A stretch of DNA of 64,000 bases, from NCBI RefSeq assembly GCF_012275515.1, contig NZ_JAAZQL010000006.1:1-64000 (forward strand). The letters are read 5' to 3'. Source of the DNA: Novosphingobium sp. SG707. Its GTDB lineage: Bacteria > Pseudomonadota > Alphaproteobacteria > Sphingomonadales > Sphingomonadaceae. The number at the start of each line of letters is the position of its first letter. Within the stretch, counting starts at the first letter, position 1. The notes beneath the pieces were generated by a model. That model did no database searches and was not told the DNA's origin. It saw only the letters and a list, made by a program, of their open reading frames with translations. Both the position numbers and the translations under genes were made by a program. Shown piece after piece: positions 50,780-61,558 of this stretch.

Positions 50780-52294
50780 GTGACTGCATCCATCATCATA
50801 GGCGAAGAATCGAACGGCAAAGCGGTGCCGATCGATATTGAGGAACTGCTGGCCACGCGCCTGTTGGTGCAGGGCAATTCGGGTTCGGGCAAATCGCATC
50901 TTCTGCGCCGTTTGCTGGAGGAATCCGCCCCGCTGGTGCAACAGGTCGTGGTTGATCCCGAGGGCGATTTCGTCACGCTGGCCGAGCCGTTTGGCCATAT
51001 CGTCGTGGATGGTTCGGCCTATAATACCAATGACTTGGTTCGGCTTGCCAATCGGGTTCGTCAACATCGCGCGAGCGTTGTTCTGGCGCTCGACGGGCTG
51101 GAGATCGAGGCGCAGATGCGCTGTGCGGCGACGTTCCTGAACGCGCTGTTCGATGCCCCGCGTGAGATCTGGTATCCAGCGCTGGTGGTGGTGGACGAAG
51201 CGCAGATGTTCGCTCCTGCCGCCGCTGGCGATGTGACGGATGAGGTGCGCCGCCTATCGCTCTCGGCCATGACCAATCTGATGTGTCGCGGGCGTAAGCG
51301 CGGCCTTGCGGGCATCATCGCCACTCAGCGTCTGGCCAAGCTGGCCAAGAATGTCGCGGCTGAGGCGTCGAACTTCCTGATGGGCCGCACCTTCCTCGAC
51401 ATCGATATGCAGCGCGCCGCCGACCTGCTGGGCATGGATCGGCGTCAGGCCGAAACCATCCGCGATCTGCAGCGCGGGCAGTTTCTGGCGCTTGGCCCCG
51501 CGATCACGCGGCGGCCTCTGTCGGTCCGCATCGGGGGCGTGCAAACGCGCAGTCAGGCTGTGTCCACCGGGCTTCTGCCCCCGCCCAGCGTGACGGGCGA
51601 TGATCTTCATGCGCTGCTCCACGCGGCCCCCACCGCCGAGGAACTGGCAGCGCAGGAAACCCCGCTGCTGGCCGGTCTGCCGCGCCCCGATGCCGGCGAA
51701 TTGATGGAGCAGATCGGCGCCTATGTCATGGCCCCCGCGCCGGGCGAGGAGCCGCTGGTCGATGACAGCGGCCCCAATCTGTTTTCCGCCGCCAGCGTCC
51801 CCGCGCCGCCCAGCTTGCCGCCCGAAGAGGTGCAGTCGATCATGGCCGCGATCATGGAGGACATCACCGCCGAGCGTGATTGCACTTATCAGCCGATTTC
51901 ATCGCTGTTTCAGGACTTTACCACCCGCTGCCGGATGAAGAAGATCGGTCAGCATGTGGGCGATGTGACCCAGTTCCGCCGCCGCTTTGCGCTGGCCGTG
52001 GCGGGCATCTATCGCCCGACGGATGAGGAATGGGCGCCGCTGCTGCAATTGTCGCGCAGCGTGCCCGATGACCTGCTGACGCCTTTCCTTGTCATCGCCC
52101 GCGCTGCGATGGACGAGGCGCCATGCCCCGACGATGAAGCGCTGGCCCGCGCCTATGGTACCAGTTCGCCCGGACGTATCCGCCGTCTGCTCGAACATTT
52201 GGAGAAGTCGAACCTGATCGTGGTCAAGACCGATTACAGCGGGCGGCGCTCGATCGGTATCCCGGATCTGGGCGTTTCGACGGCGGCGGTTTAG
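50780..52294 (+). CDS. HerA-like ATPase (DUF87)
   Basis: The 504-residue product has a Walker A motif QGNSGSGKSHLLRRL, a Walker B-type strand VVVDEAQMF, then MCRGRKRGLAGIIATQR and ARG-finger-like elements of HerA/FtsK translocases. The C-terminal half adds a low-complexity linker and a small helical domain (LLQLSRSVPDDLLTPF, then RIRRLLEHLEKSNLI winged helix-like). A role in DNA translocation or repair is inferred. The start is GTG 50780. The gene is enclosed by an inverted pair of repeats. Confidence 0.8.
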   Translation: MTASIIIGEESNGKAVPIDIEELLATRLLVQGNSGSGKSHLLRRLLEESAPLVQQVVVDPEGDFVTLAEPFGHIVVDGSAYNTNDLVRLANRVRQHRASVVLALDGLEIEAQMRCAATFLNALFDAPREIWYPALVVVDEAQMFAPAAAGDVTDEVRRLSLSAMTNLMCRGRKRGLAGIIATQRLAKLAKNVAAEASNFLMGRTFLDIDMQRAADLLGMDRRQAETIRDLQRGQFLALGPAITRRPLSVRIGGVQTRSQAVSTGLLPPPSVTGDDLHALLHAAPTAEELAAQETPLLAGLPRPDAGELMEQIGAYVMAPAPGEEPLVDDSGPNLFSAASVPAPPSLPPEEVQSIMAAIMEDITAERDCTYQPISSLFQDFTTRCRMKKIGQHVGDVTQFRRRFALAVAGIYRPTDEEWAPLLQLSRSVPDDLLTPFLVIARAAMDEAPCPDDEALARAYGTSSPGRIRRLLEHLEKSNLIVVKTDYSGRRSIGIPDLGVSTAAV

Positions 52295-52306
52295 AAGCCA
52301 GAAGGT

Positions 52307-52519
52307 ATGCGAGGGACTCGTCCCTCACGCTCCCATTACTGCCGGCGTTGCGTCATGGGTTCGACATTGAGTGTCGGAAGCGGCGTTCAAAAATGAAAAG
52401 CCTGCGGCGCCTATTACCAGCGCCGCAGGCTTTCATTGTATGATCCACAAGCAAACCCTGCGAACCCAACTCTATTAACGGGATTGCAAAGGGACCAAGT
52501 CCCTTTGCCCGCCGGAGGC
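52307..52519. repeat. 213-bp intergenic repeat, right copy (inverted)
   Basis: This copy is the reverse complement of the unit at 50494-50706 with moderate divergence. Shared blocks include CAGTAATGGGAGCG, GAGGGACGAGTCCCTCGC and TTTGCTTGTGGATCATA. The GCGGCGC core again forms a clear stem (AAAGCCTGCGGCGC...GCGCCGCAGGCTTT). Confidence 0.72.
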
Positions 52520-52539
52520 ATAAAGCCCCCGATCAACCC

Positions 52540-54030
<1,491 letters not shown>

Positions 54031-54302
54031 GGGAAACTTTCAAACAGGCTTCACAGCGCACACCAGCGTAAGCGGCGCGGCAAGCAGGTGGCTCAAAAAG
54101 CGCGACCCTGCGTGAGGAGGAAGCGAAAAACCGACTGCAAATCCGTGAGATCCGGGGCGGGCGGCCATAAATGGCTGCCCTCACGCTGCCCGGTCCTGCG
54201 CGCTGCCTCATGCGGCGCGCCGACTTGCTTGGAACCGCCCATACAGCAACATGGCCATATTGCCAAGTTTTTTGCGCGTTGCAGCAAAAACGGGACTGTC
54301 TG
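54031..54302. other. intergenic region upstream of rhlE
   Basis: The rhlE promoter should lie here, and such helicase genes often have long leaders. Small inverted segments occur but no strong hairpin or gene was seen. Confidence 0.4.
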
Positions 54303-54333
54303 ACGCAAAAAGAGGCCGGTTTTGCGACCGGCC
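54303..54333 (-). terminator. terminator of the TonB-domain gene
   Basis: GGCCGGT (54314-54320) pairs with ACCGGCC (54327-54333). On the minus strand the stem is followed by TCTTTTTGCG. It lies just past the stop at 54357. Confidence 0.72.
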
Positions 54334-54356
54334 CCGTTTGCATCATGACTGGAATA

Positions 54357-54704
54357 TCAGGTCAGGCGCCAGGTCATCGGCACCGTCAGCGTGGTGGGCC
54401 CTGCGGGCGGGGCAGGCACCTTGCCGACCTTGGCGGGCACAGACAGGGCTTCCTTGTCGAGGATTGCCGAGCCCGAACCGGCCACCAGTTCCGCCTTTTG
54501 CACCGCACCATCGGCGCCGATATAGACCTTGACCTTGGCGGTGCCTTCCTCGCCGCGCATCTGTGCGGTCGAGGGGTAGGTCTGTTTCGAGGCAAACATG
54601 TTGGTAACCGAACGGCTCCAGTCCGACGACTGCGCAAAAGCCGAAGTGCTGAGGAGAACAGCGCCGGTCATGGCGAACGAGATCTTGGCAATAGTCTTGA
54701 TCAT
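54357..54704 (-). CDS. secreted TonB C-terminal-domain protein
   Basis: The 115-residue product has a signal peptide (ISFAMTGAVLLSTSAFA) and one TonB-C domain (TYPSTAQMRGEEGTAKVKVYI to TLTVPMTWRLT). It lacks the N-terminal anchor and Pro-rich linker, so it cannot transduce energy alone. It may be an auxiliary periplasmic protein, as often seen in sphingomonads. The gene has its own terminator. Confidence 0.8.
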   Translation of the reverse strand: MIKTIAKISFAMTGAVLLSTSAFAQSSDWSRSVTNMFASKQTYPSTAQMRGEEGTAKVKVYIGADGAVQKAELVAGSGSAILDKEALSVPAKVGKVPAPPAGPTTLTVPMTWRLT

Positions 54705-54829
54705 GGTCGGCTTTCTCTTTTCAAACTGTTATTTCGATAAATCACTATTGCCCAAAATTGGATAAGAACGGGCTGATGTTTATGCTTGTTCTGTTTCTGC
54801 CATGGTCTTAAGTGAATTTACCAAATCGC

Positions 54830-56704
54830 TCAGAATTCGGACCAGTCATCTTCGATCTTGAGCGCTGTGGCCCCCACCGACGGTGCGCGGCGGGCCGAGA
54901 AGGAAGGCAGCGCCACATCGTCCTGGGCAACGGGGGCGTTCACCCTGCTCTGCATGCGCGCGGGTGAGGCGCTGCCCGAGCGGCTCATTTCAAAGCGGCG
55001 CAACTGTTCGACCAACCGCTGCGTTTCGCCCGAAAGGCTGTGGGTGCTGGCGGTGCTCTGCTCGACCATCGAGGCGTTCTGCTGGGTGAACTGGTCCATC
55101 GAATTCATCATCGCCGAGATTTCCTCGACATTGGACGACTGCTTCTGCGCAGCCTCGGCGATCTGTTCGACCAGTTCGGAAATCTGCGAGACTTCGCCCA
55201 CGATCTGGCGCAGCGCATCGCCGCTGGCGCTGGCCAGAGCCACGCCGGTTGAGACCTGATCGTTCGACGTGGTGATCAGCGCGCGGATGTCCTTGGCCGC
55301 ATCGGCGCTGCGCTGGGCCAGAGCGCGAACTTCATTGGCCACCACGGCAAAGCCCTTGCCCGCATCGCCGGCGCGGGCGGCCTCGACCCCGGCGTTCAGG
55401 GCCAGCAGGTTGGTCTGGAATGCGATCCCGTCGATGACGCCAACGATCTCGGCCATTTCGCGGCTAGACGCCTCGATGGCCTGAAGCCCGTGGACGGCCT
55501 GTTCGGCCTGCTGGTCGGCGGCCTCGGCGGTGTGGCGCGCCACGGCAAGGCGGCTGCTGGTCTGGCGGGCATTGTCGGCGGTGACGCGCACGGTGCCGCT
55601 GAATTCGTTGAGCGTGCGGCTGGTTTCGGCAATCGAGCTGGCCTGATGCTCGGTGCGGCGGGCAAGGTCCCCGCTGGCTGCGGCGATTTCGTCAGTGCCG
55701 CGGCGGATGGCGTCGCAACCATCGACGATTTCGCGCATCACGCCAGCCAACTGGCTGACCGCCTCGTTGAAATTGACATGGAGCTGGCCCAGCCCGCCCG
55801 CGCCGTTTTCCGGTACGCGATGGGTCAGATTGCCGCGCGCCAGTTCGGACAGGCCCGAGCCGATGGCGTCAATGGTGATCTGGGTTTCGCGGGCGCGTTC
55901 CAGTTCGGCCTGCGTGCGCTGCTGGTCGGCGGCGAAGAGGGCCTTGAAACTGTCGAGCGCGCGGGCAAGGCTGCCCACTTCGTCGTGACGGCCCATGGCG
56001 GGGATTTCGACATGCATGTCGCCATCGACCAATCGGCCCACGGCCTCGCTGATCCGCGCGACCGGGCGGGCTATCGTGACCATCATCAGCCCCATCAGAC
56101 CCAGCGCCACGGCCAGACCGGCCACTACCGCGCCGATAATGACCTTGCGGCCCTGATCATAGATCGCGGCCGAACGGGCCGAGGCGGCATTGGCCCCCTT
56201 GGTGTTCAGGTCGATCAGCGCCAGCAGATCATCCTCGACCGTGTAGAATGCGGTCAGGGAATCGCCGTCGAACATCGCCTTGGCCGCCGCCGCATCGGTG
56301 TTCGACAGGTTCAGCAATTGTTCGTTCTGGCCCAGATAGGTCTGCCAATCGCCCTTCAGCTTGGCGAAGGCGGCCTTTTCTTCCGGGCTCTGGCTCAGTT
56401 TCGCGGCATCATCCATGCGGGTGGCGATGGCGGTCTGCGCGGCGCGCATCAGCTTGGCTTGGCGGGTCTTCATGCCTTCGGCGCTGGCGCCGACATGGAC
56501 GCTCTGCTTGATGCGATATTGCGAGACGAAGGCGTGAACATCGCCCAGCGCCTGCGAGCCGGGCAACCAGCGCTCGCGCAATTCGGTCGAGATCGCGTTG
56601 ACCTCGCCCAGTTTGACCACTGCAAAAGATCCCATCGCGGCCATGACCGCCAGAAGGACTGCAAAAGCGGCCAGAAACTTGGCCGAAATACCCATACGCA
56701 ACAA
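54830..56704 (-). CDS. methyl-accepting chemotaxis protein
   Basis: The roughly 624-residue product has an N-terminal span, a four-helix-bundle-type sensor (MCP-TH, about 30-180), a second span, HAMP (PVARISEAVGRLVDGDMHVE) and a signalling domain with the hairpin tip IDGIAFQTNLLALNAGVEAARAGDAGKGFAVVANEVR (seen as IAFQTNLLALNAGVEAARAG and FAVVANEVRALAQRS). A GGGGGAG ribosome site sits 7 bases before a TTG at 56704; ATG 56695 and ATG 56725 are alternatives. It lacks linked che genes. Confidence 0.92.
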   Translation of the reverse strand: MLRMGISAKFLAAFAVLLAVMAAMGSFAVVKLGEVNAISTELRERWLPGSQALGDVHAFVSQYRIKQSVHVGASAEGMKTRQAKLMRAAQTAIATRMDDAAKLSQSPEEKAAFAKLKGDWQTYLGQNEQLLNLSNTDAAAAKAMFDGDSLTAFYTVEDDLLALIDLNTKGANAASARSAAIYDQGRKVIIGAVVAGLAVALGLMGLMMVTIARPVARISEAVGRLVDGDMHVEIPAMGRHDEVGSLARALDSFKALFAADQQRTQAELERARETQITIDAIGSGLSELARGNLTHRVPENGAGGLGQLHVNFNEAVSQLAGVMREIVDGCDAIRRGTDEIAAASGDLARRTEHQASSIAETSRTLNEFSGTVRVTADNARQTSSRLAVARHTAEAADQQAEQAVHGLQAIEASSREMAEIVGVIDGIAFQTNLLALNAGVEAARAGDAGKGFAVVANEVRALAQRSADAAKDIRALITTSNDQVSTGVALASASGDALRQIVGEVSQISELVEQIAEAAQKQSSNVEEISAMMNSMDQFTQQNASMVEQSTASTHSLSGETQRLVEQLRRFEMSRSGSASPARMQSRVNAPVAQDDVALPSFSARRAPSVGATALKIEDDWSEF

Positions 56705-56885
56705 GGCTGATCTCCCCCGCGTCATTCATGAAGATGCGACGGAATGCTTTTCTCCCTATTTCGTCAGCATTTGGGGCTACAGGTTGATCCGAAAACTTAC
56801 CTAAGGCGGCGGGATAAAGTGACGATTTCGATTTACGATAATGGGATGATTGCGGCGCCCAGCGCGCTGCTATAGGGCGGGGGGC

Positions 56886-57419
56886 ATGACTGCCAGCATC
56901 ACCATTCGTCCCGCCAGCGCCGCCGACATTCCCGCGCTCGCCGCGCTCAAACTGCATTGTTTCCGCGACACGTTCGGGCCAACCGGCTTTGCCATTCCCT
57001 ATCCGCCCGCCGATCTGGCCGTGTTCGAGGCCGACTCCTATGGCGAGCCGACCGTGGCGCGCGAATTGGCCGATTCCACGCATTGCACATGGGTGGCGCA
57101 GGACGGGGATGGCGCGCTGGTCGCCTATGTCCATATCGGGCCCAGCAAATTGCCCCATCCCGAGCGCGAGGATGGCGATGGCGAACTCTATCAGCTCTAT
57201 CTGCGCCGCGAAGTGCAGGGCGCGGGGCTGGGCAAGCAATTGCTCGATCTGGCGCTGGAGGAACTGACCTCATGGGGCCGCCCGATCTGGATCGGCGTGT
57301 GGCAGGGCAACCTGAAGGCCCAGCATGTCTATGCCGGGCGCGGTTTCGAGATCGTGGGCGAGTATAGATTCGCCGTGGGCGATTGGCGCGACGAAGAATT
57401 CATCATGCGCCGGAAATAA
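56886..57419 (+). CDS. GNAT-family N-acetyltransferase
   Basis: The 177-residue product has the GNAT fold with acetyl-CoA motif YLRREVQGAGLGKQLLDLAL (the R/QxxGxG/A loop) and the C-terminal NLKAQHVYAGRGFEIVGEYRF. The substrate is unknown. ATG 56886 is at a good family start. It ends at a bidirectional terminator shared with ggt. Confidence 0.88.
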   Translation: MTASITIRPASAADIPALAALKLHCFRDTFGPTGFAIPYPPADLAVFEADSYGEPTVARELADSTHCTWVAQDGDGALVAYVHIGPSKLPHPEREDGDGELYQLYLRREVQGAGLGKQLLDLALEELTSWGRPIWIGVWQGNLKAQHVYAGRGFEIVGEYRFAVGDWRDEEFIMRRK

Positions 57420-57420
57420 G

Positions 57421-57450
57421 AAAAGGCGGGGTTTGCGGCCCCGCCTTTTT
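57421..57450. terminator. bidirectional terminator between GNAT gene and ggt
   Basis: AAAGGCGGGG (57422-57431) pairs with CCCCGCCTTT (57439-57448) and has A and T runs on both flanks. It sits between the convergent genes. Confidence 0.82.
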
Positions 57451-57454
57451 CGTA

Positions 57455-59209
57455 TCAGAACCCGCGGGCCACACCCTCGCGGCGCGGATCGGCCCCGCCT
57501 TCATAGCCCTTGGCGCGGCGCACGATCAGATGCAGGCCCGAGTTTTCCCCGCGGGCGGTCATCAGCGGCAGCCCCTTGGCCGCCAGCGCATCGGCCACCG
57601 GCGCCGGGAACGTATCAGCGCTGAACATATCGCCGCGCGCCACCAGATTGGGCAGGCTGATCGCATCCTGCGGCTTCATCCCCCAATCAAGCATGCCCAC
57701 CAGCGCCTTGATATTATAGGCGATGATCGAGGTGCCGCCCGGCGAACCCACGGCCAGTTCGAAATTGCGCTTTGGCGTCAGCACGATGGCGGGCGCCATG
57801 CTGGAGCGCGGACGCTTGCCCGGCGCGACGGCATTGGCCGCAGGCGCGCCATCCGGATCGTTGGTGCTGAAGGAGAAATCGGTCAACTGGTTGTTGAGGA
57901 AGAACCCGTCCACCATCCGGCCCGAACCAAAGATGCTCTCCACGGTGGTGGTCATCGACACGACATTGCCCGCCGTGTCCACGATTACCATATGCGTGGT
58001 GCCGCCCGGCTCATGCGTGGCGTCCTTGCCCACCTTGGGCGCGTCCTTGGGCATGCCGAAGGTGACGGGCTGGATCGTCTCGCCGATCAGCTTGGCCCGC
58101 TCGGCAATGTAATCAGGCGCCAGCAACCCGGTGGGGAAGGGCACAAAGGCCGGATCGCCCTCATAACGGTCGCGGTCGGCATAGGCGAGGCGGCTTGCCT
58201 GCGCGATCTGCAGCCAGCCCTTGGGGTCCTGCGCATTGCGCGTGGCAATGTCGGTATGCGCCAGCAGGCCCATCGCCTCCTGCACCGCCACGCCGCCCGA
58301 TGGCGCCTGCGGGGTGCAGATCAGATGGGTGCGATAGGGCATGCAAAGCCCCTCGGTCTTGCGCGGCTTATAGGCGGCCAGATCGGCCAGCGTCATCGTG
58401 CTGGGCAGCGTGCCGCTCGTCACCTTGGCGACGATCTTTTCGGCCACCGGGCCGGTCAGCAGCCCCTTGGAACCCTGCGCGGCAATACGGTCCAGCGTGG
58501 CGGCATAGGCCTTGTTCACGATATGCTCGCCCGCCTGATAGGGCGTGCCGTCGGCCTTGTGGAAATAGGCCTGGGCATCGGCGCCCTTGGCCTGCGGAGC
58601 CTGGCTGACGATGGCGCGGGCCAGCTTGCCCGTGACCTCGAAACCATCGCTGGCCAGCTTGTGCGCCTCGCCAAACAATTGGTTCCATTTCAGGCGGCCA
58701 TGCTCTTTCTGCGCCATTTCCAGCATGGCGATCGCGCCCGGAACGCCCGTGGCGATCCCGCCCACCACCGCCACGGGGAAGGGCAGCAGCTTGCCGTCGG
58801 GGCCGTAGAACTGGCGCGGGCTGGCTCCCTTAGGCGCCACTTCGCGCCCGTCATAGGCGGTGACCTGCTTGGTCTTGGCATCGTAATAGAGCAGGAACGA
58901 ACCGCCCCCCAGACCCGAACTTTCCGGCTCGACCAGACCCAGCACCGCCTGCACCGCGACCGCTGCGTCCACCGCGCTGCCGCCTTGCTGCAGGATGCGC
59001 AGGCCGGTCTGAACCGCCAGCGGGTTGGCCGCTGAAATCATCGCATGGCTGGCAAAACCGGCCTTGGCATCGCCCTTGGCCGGGGCAACAGTGATCAGGG
59101 GCCGGGCGGCCGGGGCGGTGCGGGCCTGCGCCGCGATGGGCAGCGCACATAGGGCAAGCGAGGCGGCGCCAATGCGGAACAGCGCGCGGCAGGAAAGCAT
59201 TACAGACAA
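57455..59209 (-). CDS. ggt: gamma-glutamyltransferase
   Basis: The 584-residue product has a signal peptide (AASLALCALPIAAQA), SAANPLAVQTGLRILQQGGSAVDAAVA of the N-terminal subunit, and the autoprocessing site before the nucleophilic Thr of GGTTHMVIVD. A GSPGGTSIIAYN motif follows. It cleaves gamma-glutamyl bonds of glutathione in the periplasm. A TTG start at 59209 has GGAG 7 bases upstream; ATG 59200 is a shorter option. It shares a terminator with the convergent GNAT gene. Confidence 0.93.
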   Translation of the reverse strand: MSVMLSCRALFRIGAASLALCALPIAAQARTAPAARPLITVAPAKGDAKAGFASHAMISAANPLAVQTGLRILQQGGSAVDAAVAVQAVLGLVEPESSGLGGGSFLLYYDAKTKQVTAYDGREVAPKGASPRQFYGPDGKLLPFPVAVVGGIATGVPGAIAMLEMAQKEHGRLKWNQLFGEAHKLASDGFEVTGKLARAIVSQAPQAKGADAQAYFHKADGTPYQAGEHIVNKAYAATLDRIAAQGSKGLLTGPVAEKIVAKVTSGTLPSTMTLADLAAYKPRKTEGLCMPYRTHLICTPQAPSGGVAVQEAMGLLAHTDIATRNAQDPKGWLQIAQASRLAYADRDRYEGDPAFVPFPTGLLAPDYIAERAKLIGETIQPVTFGMPKDAPKVGKDATHEPGGTTHMVIVDTAGNVVSMTTTVESIFGSGRMVDGFFLNNQLTDFSFSTNDPDGAPAANAVAPGKRPRSSMAPAIVLTPKRNFELAVGSPGGTSIIAYNIKALVGMLDWGMKPQDAISLPNLVARGDMFSADTFPAPVADALAAKGLPLMTARGENSGLHLIVRRAKGYEGGADPRREGVARGF

Positions 59210-59415
59210 GATGATACTCCGGGATTGTAATCCATGGACTTGGCCATGGCCCCGGTGTTTGCGCTTTGGCGGGCAAAGTCAAAGGGGCTTTTTGCGGATG
59301 CCGATGAATTATCTTTCACGGTTGCAGACTTGACGGATGGCGATGGAGGAATTTTGCTCCATCCACGCCAATGCAAACGAAGGGTTAACCAGCCATACGC
59401 TAGGCTACATAAGCC

Positions 59416-59772
59416 ATGCGATCCCGCCAGACCACCCGAGAGGCCATCCGAAGGCCGCTGACCATGTCGGCCCGCTGTCGTCTGATGAGCGGGTTGCAGG
59501 ACAGCGTGACGGTCAGCGATCTTTCCACTCACGGATGCCGCATTACGACCCGAACGCTCTCGCTGGCGGTGGGGACACGGGTCCTGTTGAAACTCGACGG
59601 GCTGGAAGCGATCAGTTGCACGGTGCGCTGGGTGGAGAGCGGCCAATGCGGATTGCAATTCGAACGGCCGATCTATGAACCCGTGGTCGAGCATCTGTGC
59701 CGCCTGCATGTCCAGATGAGCGGCGAGGTGCACGATTACCGCGCCCGCACGCGGGGCCTGTGCTCGGGCTGA
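59416..59772 (+). CDS. PilZ-domain protein
   Basis: The 118-residue product has the PilZ features R-x3-R (RSRQTTREAIRRPL region), VSDLSTHGCRI (the D/NxSxxG motif) and a beta barrel through FERPIYEPVVEHL. PilZ domains bind cyclic di-GMP and adjust motility or surface polymers. The Asn/Asp-Leu-Ser-x-x-Gly motif is intact, so binding is plausible. Upstream lies 200 bp with no gene. Start ATG 59416 is the only supported one. Confidence 0.85.
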   Translation: MRSRQTTREAIRRPLTMSARCRLMSGLQDSVTVSDLSTHGCRITTRTLSLAVGTRVLLKLDGLEAISCTVRWVESGQCGLQFERPIYEPVVEHLCRLHVQMSGEVHDYRARTRGLCSG

Positions 59773-59775
59773 TGC

Positions 59776-60564
59776 CTAGCCGCGCCGCGCGGCGCTGAAC
59801 GGAATGGTGGTGATCGGATAGCCCAGACCTTCGGGAATCGTCAGCCATTCCTCGCCATCGCGCATCATGCGGCGGGCCGAGATCGGGGCGATGGGATGGG
59901 CCTGAGCATCGGCGCGCGCCTGTGCGAAATCGGCAAATTGGGCAAGCCGCTCCAGATTGAGCAGGGTGGGCAGGATGATCTTGAGCGCGCCGCTGGCCGC
60001 GCCGTTCAGGCATTCACCGGCACTGGCCCAGAAAAGGCGGCTGTTTTCCGTGGCATCCACCGCCAGATCGACCGCGCCCGTCCCAATGTTTGCCAGATAA
60101 AAGCGAGTGTCAAATCCTCCGACACTCTCGCGCCGCCAGCGGGCAAAGGGTGTCAGCGCCTCCAGATTCAGCGCCAGACCGATCCGGGAGAGGACATCGC
60201 CCATCGTCCCGCCCGATTGCAAAATCGCCCGCGCGGCGACCGCTTCATCATAGTGCAGGTTGCGGGTGAAGCCCAGTCCAAGCCCGGTTTCCTCCAGCGT
60301 TTCCCGGATCGCCGCGATGCGGGCGGCGGTGTCGGTTGGGTCCTCGTCTGTCAGGCTTTGCGCCAGTTCGACATCTTGCGGATCGACCTTGCCGCCGGGA
60401 AAAACCGTGGCCCCGGCCGCAAAACGCATCGCCTCGGAGCGTTCGACCATCAGCAATTCAGGAGGGTTTTGCACGCTGGTCTGGCGAAAGATGACCAATG
60501 TGGCCGCGGGGCGCAGGACGAGGGGCAGGCTGGAATCCATCTGCTTTTGATAGGGCGCGATCAT
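59776..60564 (-). CDS. Nudix hydrolase
   Basis: The 262-residue product has a Nudix box split by an insertion: FPGGKVDPQDVE and, further on, AAIRETLEETGLGLG (RExxEExG core). This type resembles CoA- or nucleotide-diphosphate hydrolases. ATG 60564 gives the start MIAPYQKQ; the frame is open to 60672, and ATG 60540 is also possible. Substrate unknown. Confidence 0.85.
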   Translation of the reverse strand: MIAPYQKQMDSSLPLVLRPAATLVIFRQTSVQNPPELLMVERSEAMRFAAGATVFPGGKVDPQDVELAQSLTDEDPTDTAARIAAIRETLEETGLGLGFTRNLHYDEAVAARAILQSGGTMGDVLSRIGLALNLEALTPFARWRRESVGGFDTRFYLANIGTGAVDLAVDATENSRLFWASAGECLNGAASGALKIILPTLLNLERLAQFADFAQARADAQAHPIAPISARRMMRDGEEWLTIPEGLGYPITTIPFSAARRG

Positions 60565-60868
60565 GGCTTGGCAAGAGGTGTCGGAGAATTTGACAATTGG
60601 CGGAGCGCGGCGGGAATGCACTCGATTGAAAACTGCTGAAATCTGCCATTCTTCAAAACTGGCACGCCTCATGCTTAAATGACTGAACCAATGGCAGTCT
60701 CGAAAAGAGGCGGGCTGCTTCCCGGTCTCCGCGGTCCCGCCTCATTCCCGTCTCGAGCAAAAAGGTGGGGTCGGTCTTCCCAGTCTCCCGACCCCACCAT
60801 TCCCCAAATGAAAGGGCCGCCTCCCCACGGGGAAGCGGCCCTTTTGACTTCAGAAACAGCAAGTGCGC
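60565..60868. other. non-coding leader with three hairpins
   Basis: The region between grxD and the Nudix gene holds three strong inverted repeats: 60707-60714 with 60736-60743 (GAGGCGGG/CCCGCCTC), 60764-60774 with 60788-60798 (GGTGGGGTCGG/CCGACCCCACC) and 60811-60845. The first two may shape the Nudix mRNA leader; the last is the grxD terminator. Confidence 0.6.
60811..60845 (-). terminator. terminator of grxD
   Basis: AAAGGGCCGC (60811-60820) and the following CTCCCC pair with GGGGAAGCGGCCCTTTT around a short loop. On the minus strand a T-run follows. It is 24 bases past the grxD stop. Confidence 0.72.
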
Positions 60869-61192
60869 TCAGGCAACCAGACCGTTCTGCTGGAGCAATG
60901 CCTGAAGCTCGCCGGCCTCATACATTTCCATCATGATGTCGCTGCCGCCCAGAAATTCGCCCTTCACATAGAGCTGGGGGATCGTGGGCCAATCCGAATA
61001 GGCCTTGATGCCCTGACGGATCTCCATATCCTGAAGCACGTCGACCGTGTGATAGGTCGCGCCCAGATGCTCAAGGATCGCAATCGCGCGGCTGGAAAAA
61101 CCGCATTGCGGGAAAAGCGCGGTGCCCTTCATGAACAACACGATGTCATTCGTGTTCACAATATCGGCAATGCGGGTCTGGACGTCGGACAT
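60869..61192 (-). CDS. grxD: monothiol glutaredoxin
   Basis: The 107-residue product carries the CGFS active site (ALFPQCGFSSRAIAIL) and the WPTIPQLYVKGEFLGGSDI motif. Monothiol glutaredoxins hold and deliver [2Fe-2S] clusters. The partner BolA is encoded 71 bases upstream, so the two probably form the Grx4-BolA complex of iron sensing or cluster trafficking. Confidence 0.96.
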   Translation of the reverse strand: MSDVQTRIADIVNTNDIVLFMKGTALFPQCGFSSRAIAILEHLGATYHTVDVLQDMEIRQGIKAYSDWPTIPQLYVKGEFLGGSDIMMEMYEAGELQALLQQNGLVA

Positions 61193-61263
61193 GGCTTGAA
61201 ACTTTCTGCAACCAATCGGGGGAACAGGTCCTTTTTGCGAAGGAAATCTGTTTCGTCAATCGC

Positions 61264-61497
61264 TCAGGTGGGGATGCCGGTGGTCAGTTGCAAGGCATGA
61301 AGTTCGCCCCCCATGCGATCGCCCAACGCGGCAAAGACGGCTTTGTGCTGGGCGATGCGCGGCTTGCCGGCAAAACTGGGCGAGGTGACATGGGCGGCAT
61401 AATGGTCGCCATCGCCGGCAAGATCGGTGATCGTCACCTCTGCATCGGGAATGGCGGCGCGAATCAGCGCCTCGATCTGGTCGGCGGGCATGGGCAT
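61264..61497 (-). CDS. bolA: BolA-family protein
   Basis: The 77-residue product has the BolA/IbaG fold with PDAEVTITDLAGDGDHYAAHV and the conserved KPRIAQHKAVFAALGDRM, where His ligates the shared iron-sulfur cluster. It follows the zeta subunit gene by 61 bases and precedes grxD on the same strand. Confidence 0.94.
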   Translation of the reverse strand: MPMPADQIEALIRAAIPDAEVTITDLAGDGDHYAAHVTSPSFAGKPRIAQHKAVFAALGDRMGGELHALQLTTGIPT

Positions 61498-61558
61498 CGG
61501 GGGTGTCCTGTCAAAAAGGGCGCGTGGGCCTTGAGGCCCCGCGCCCGGAAAATTAGGG

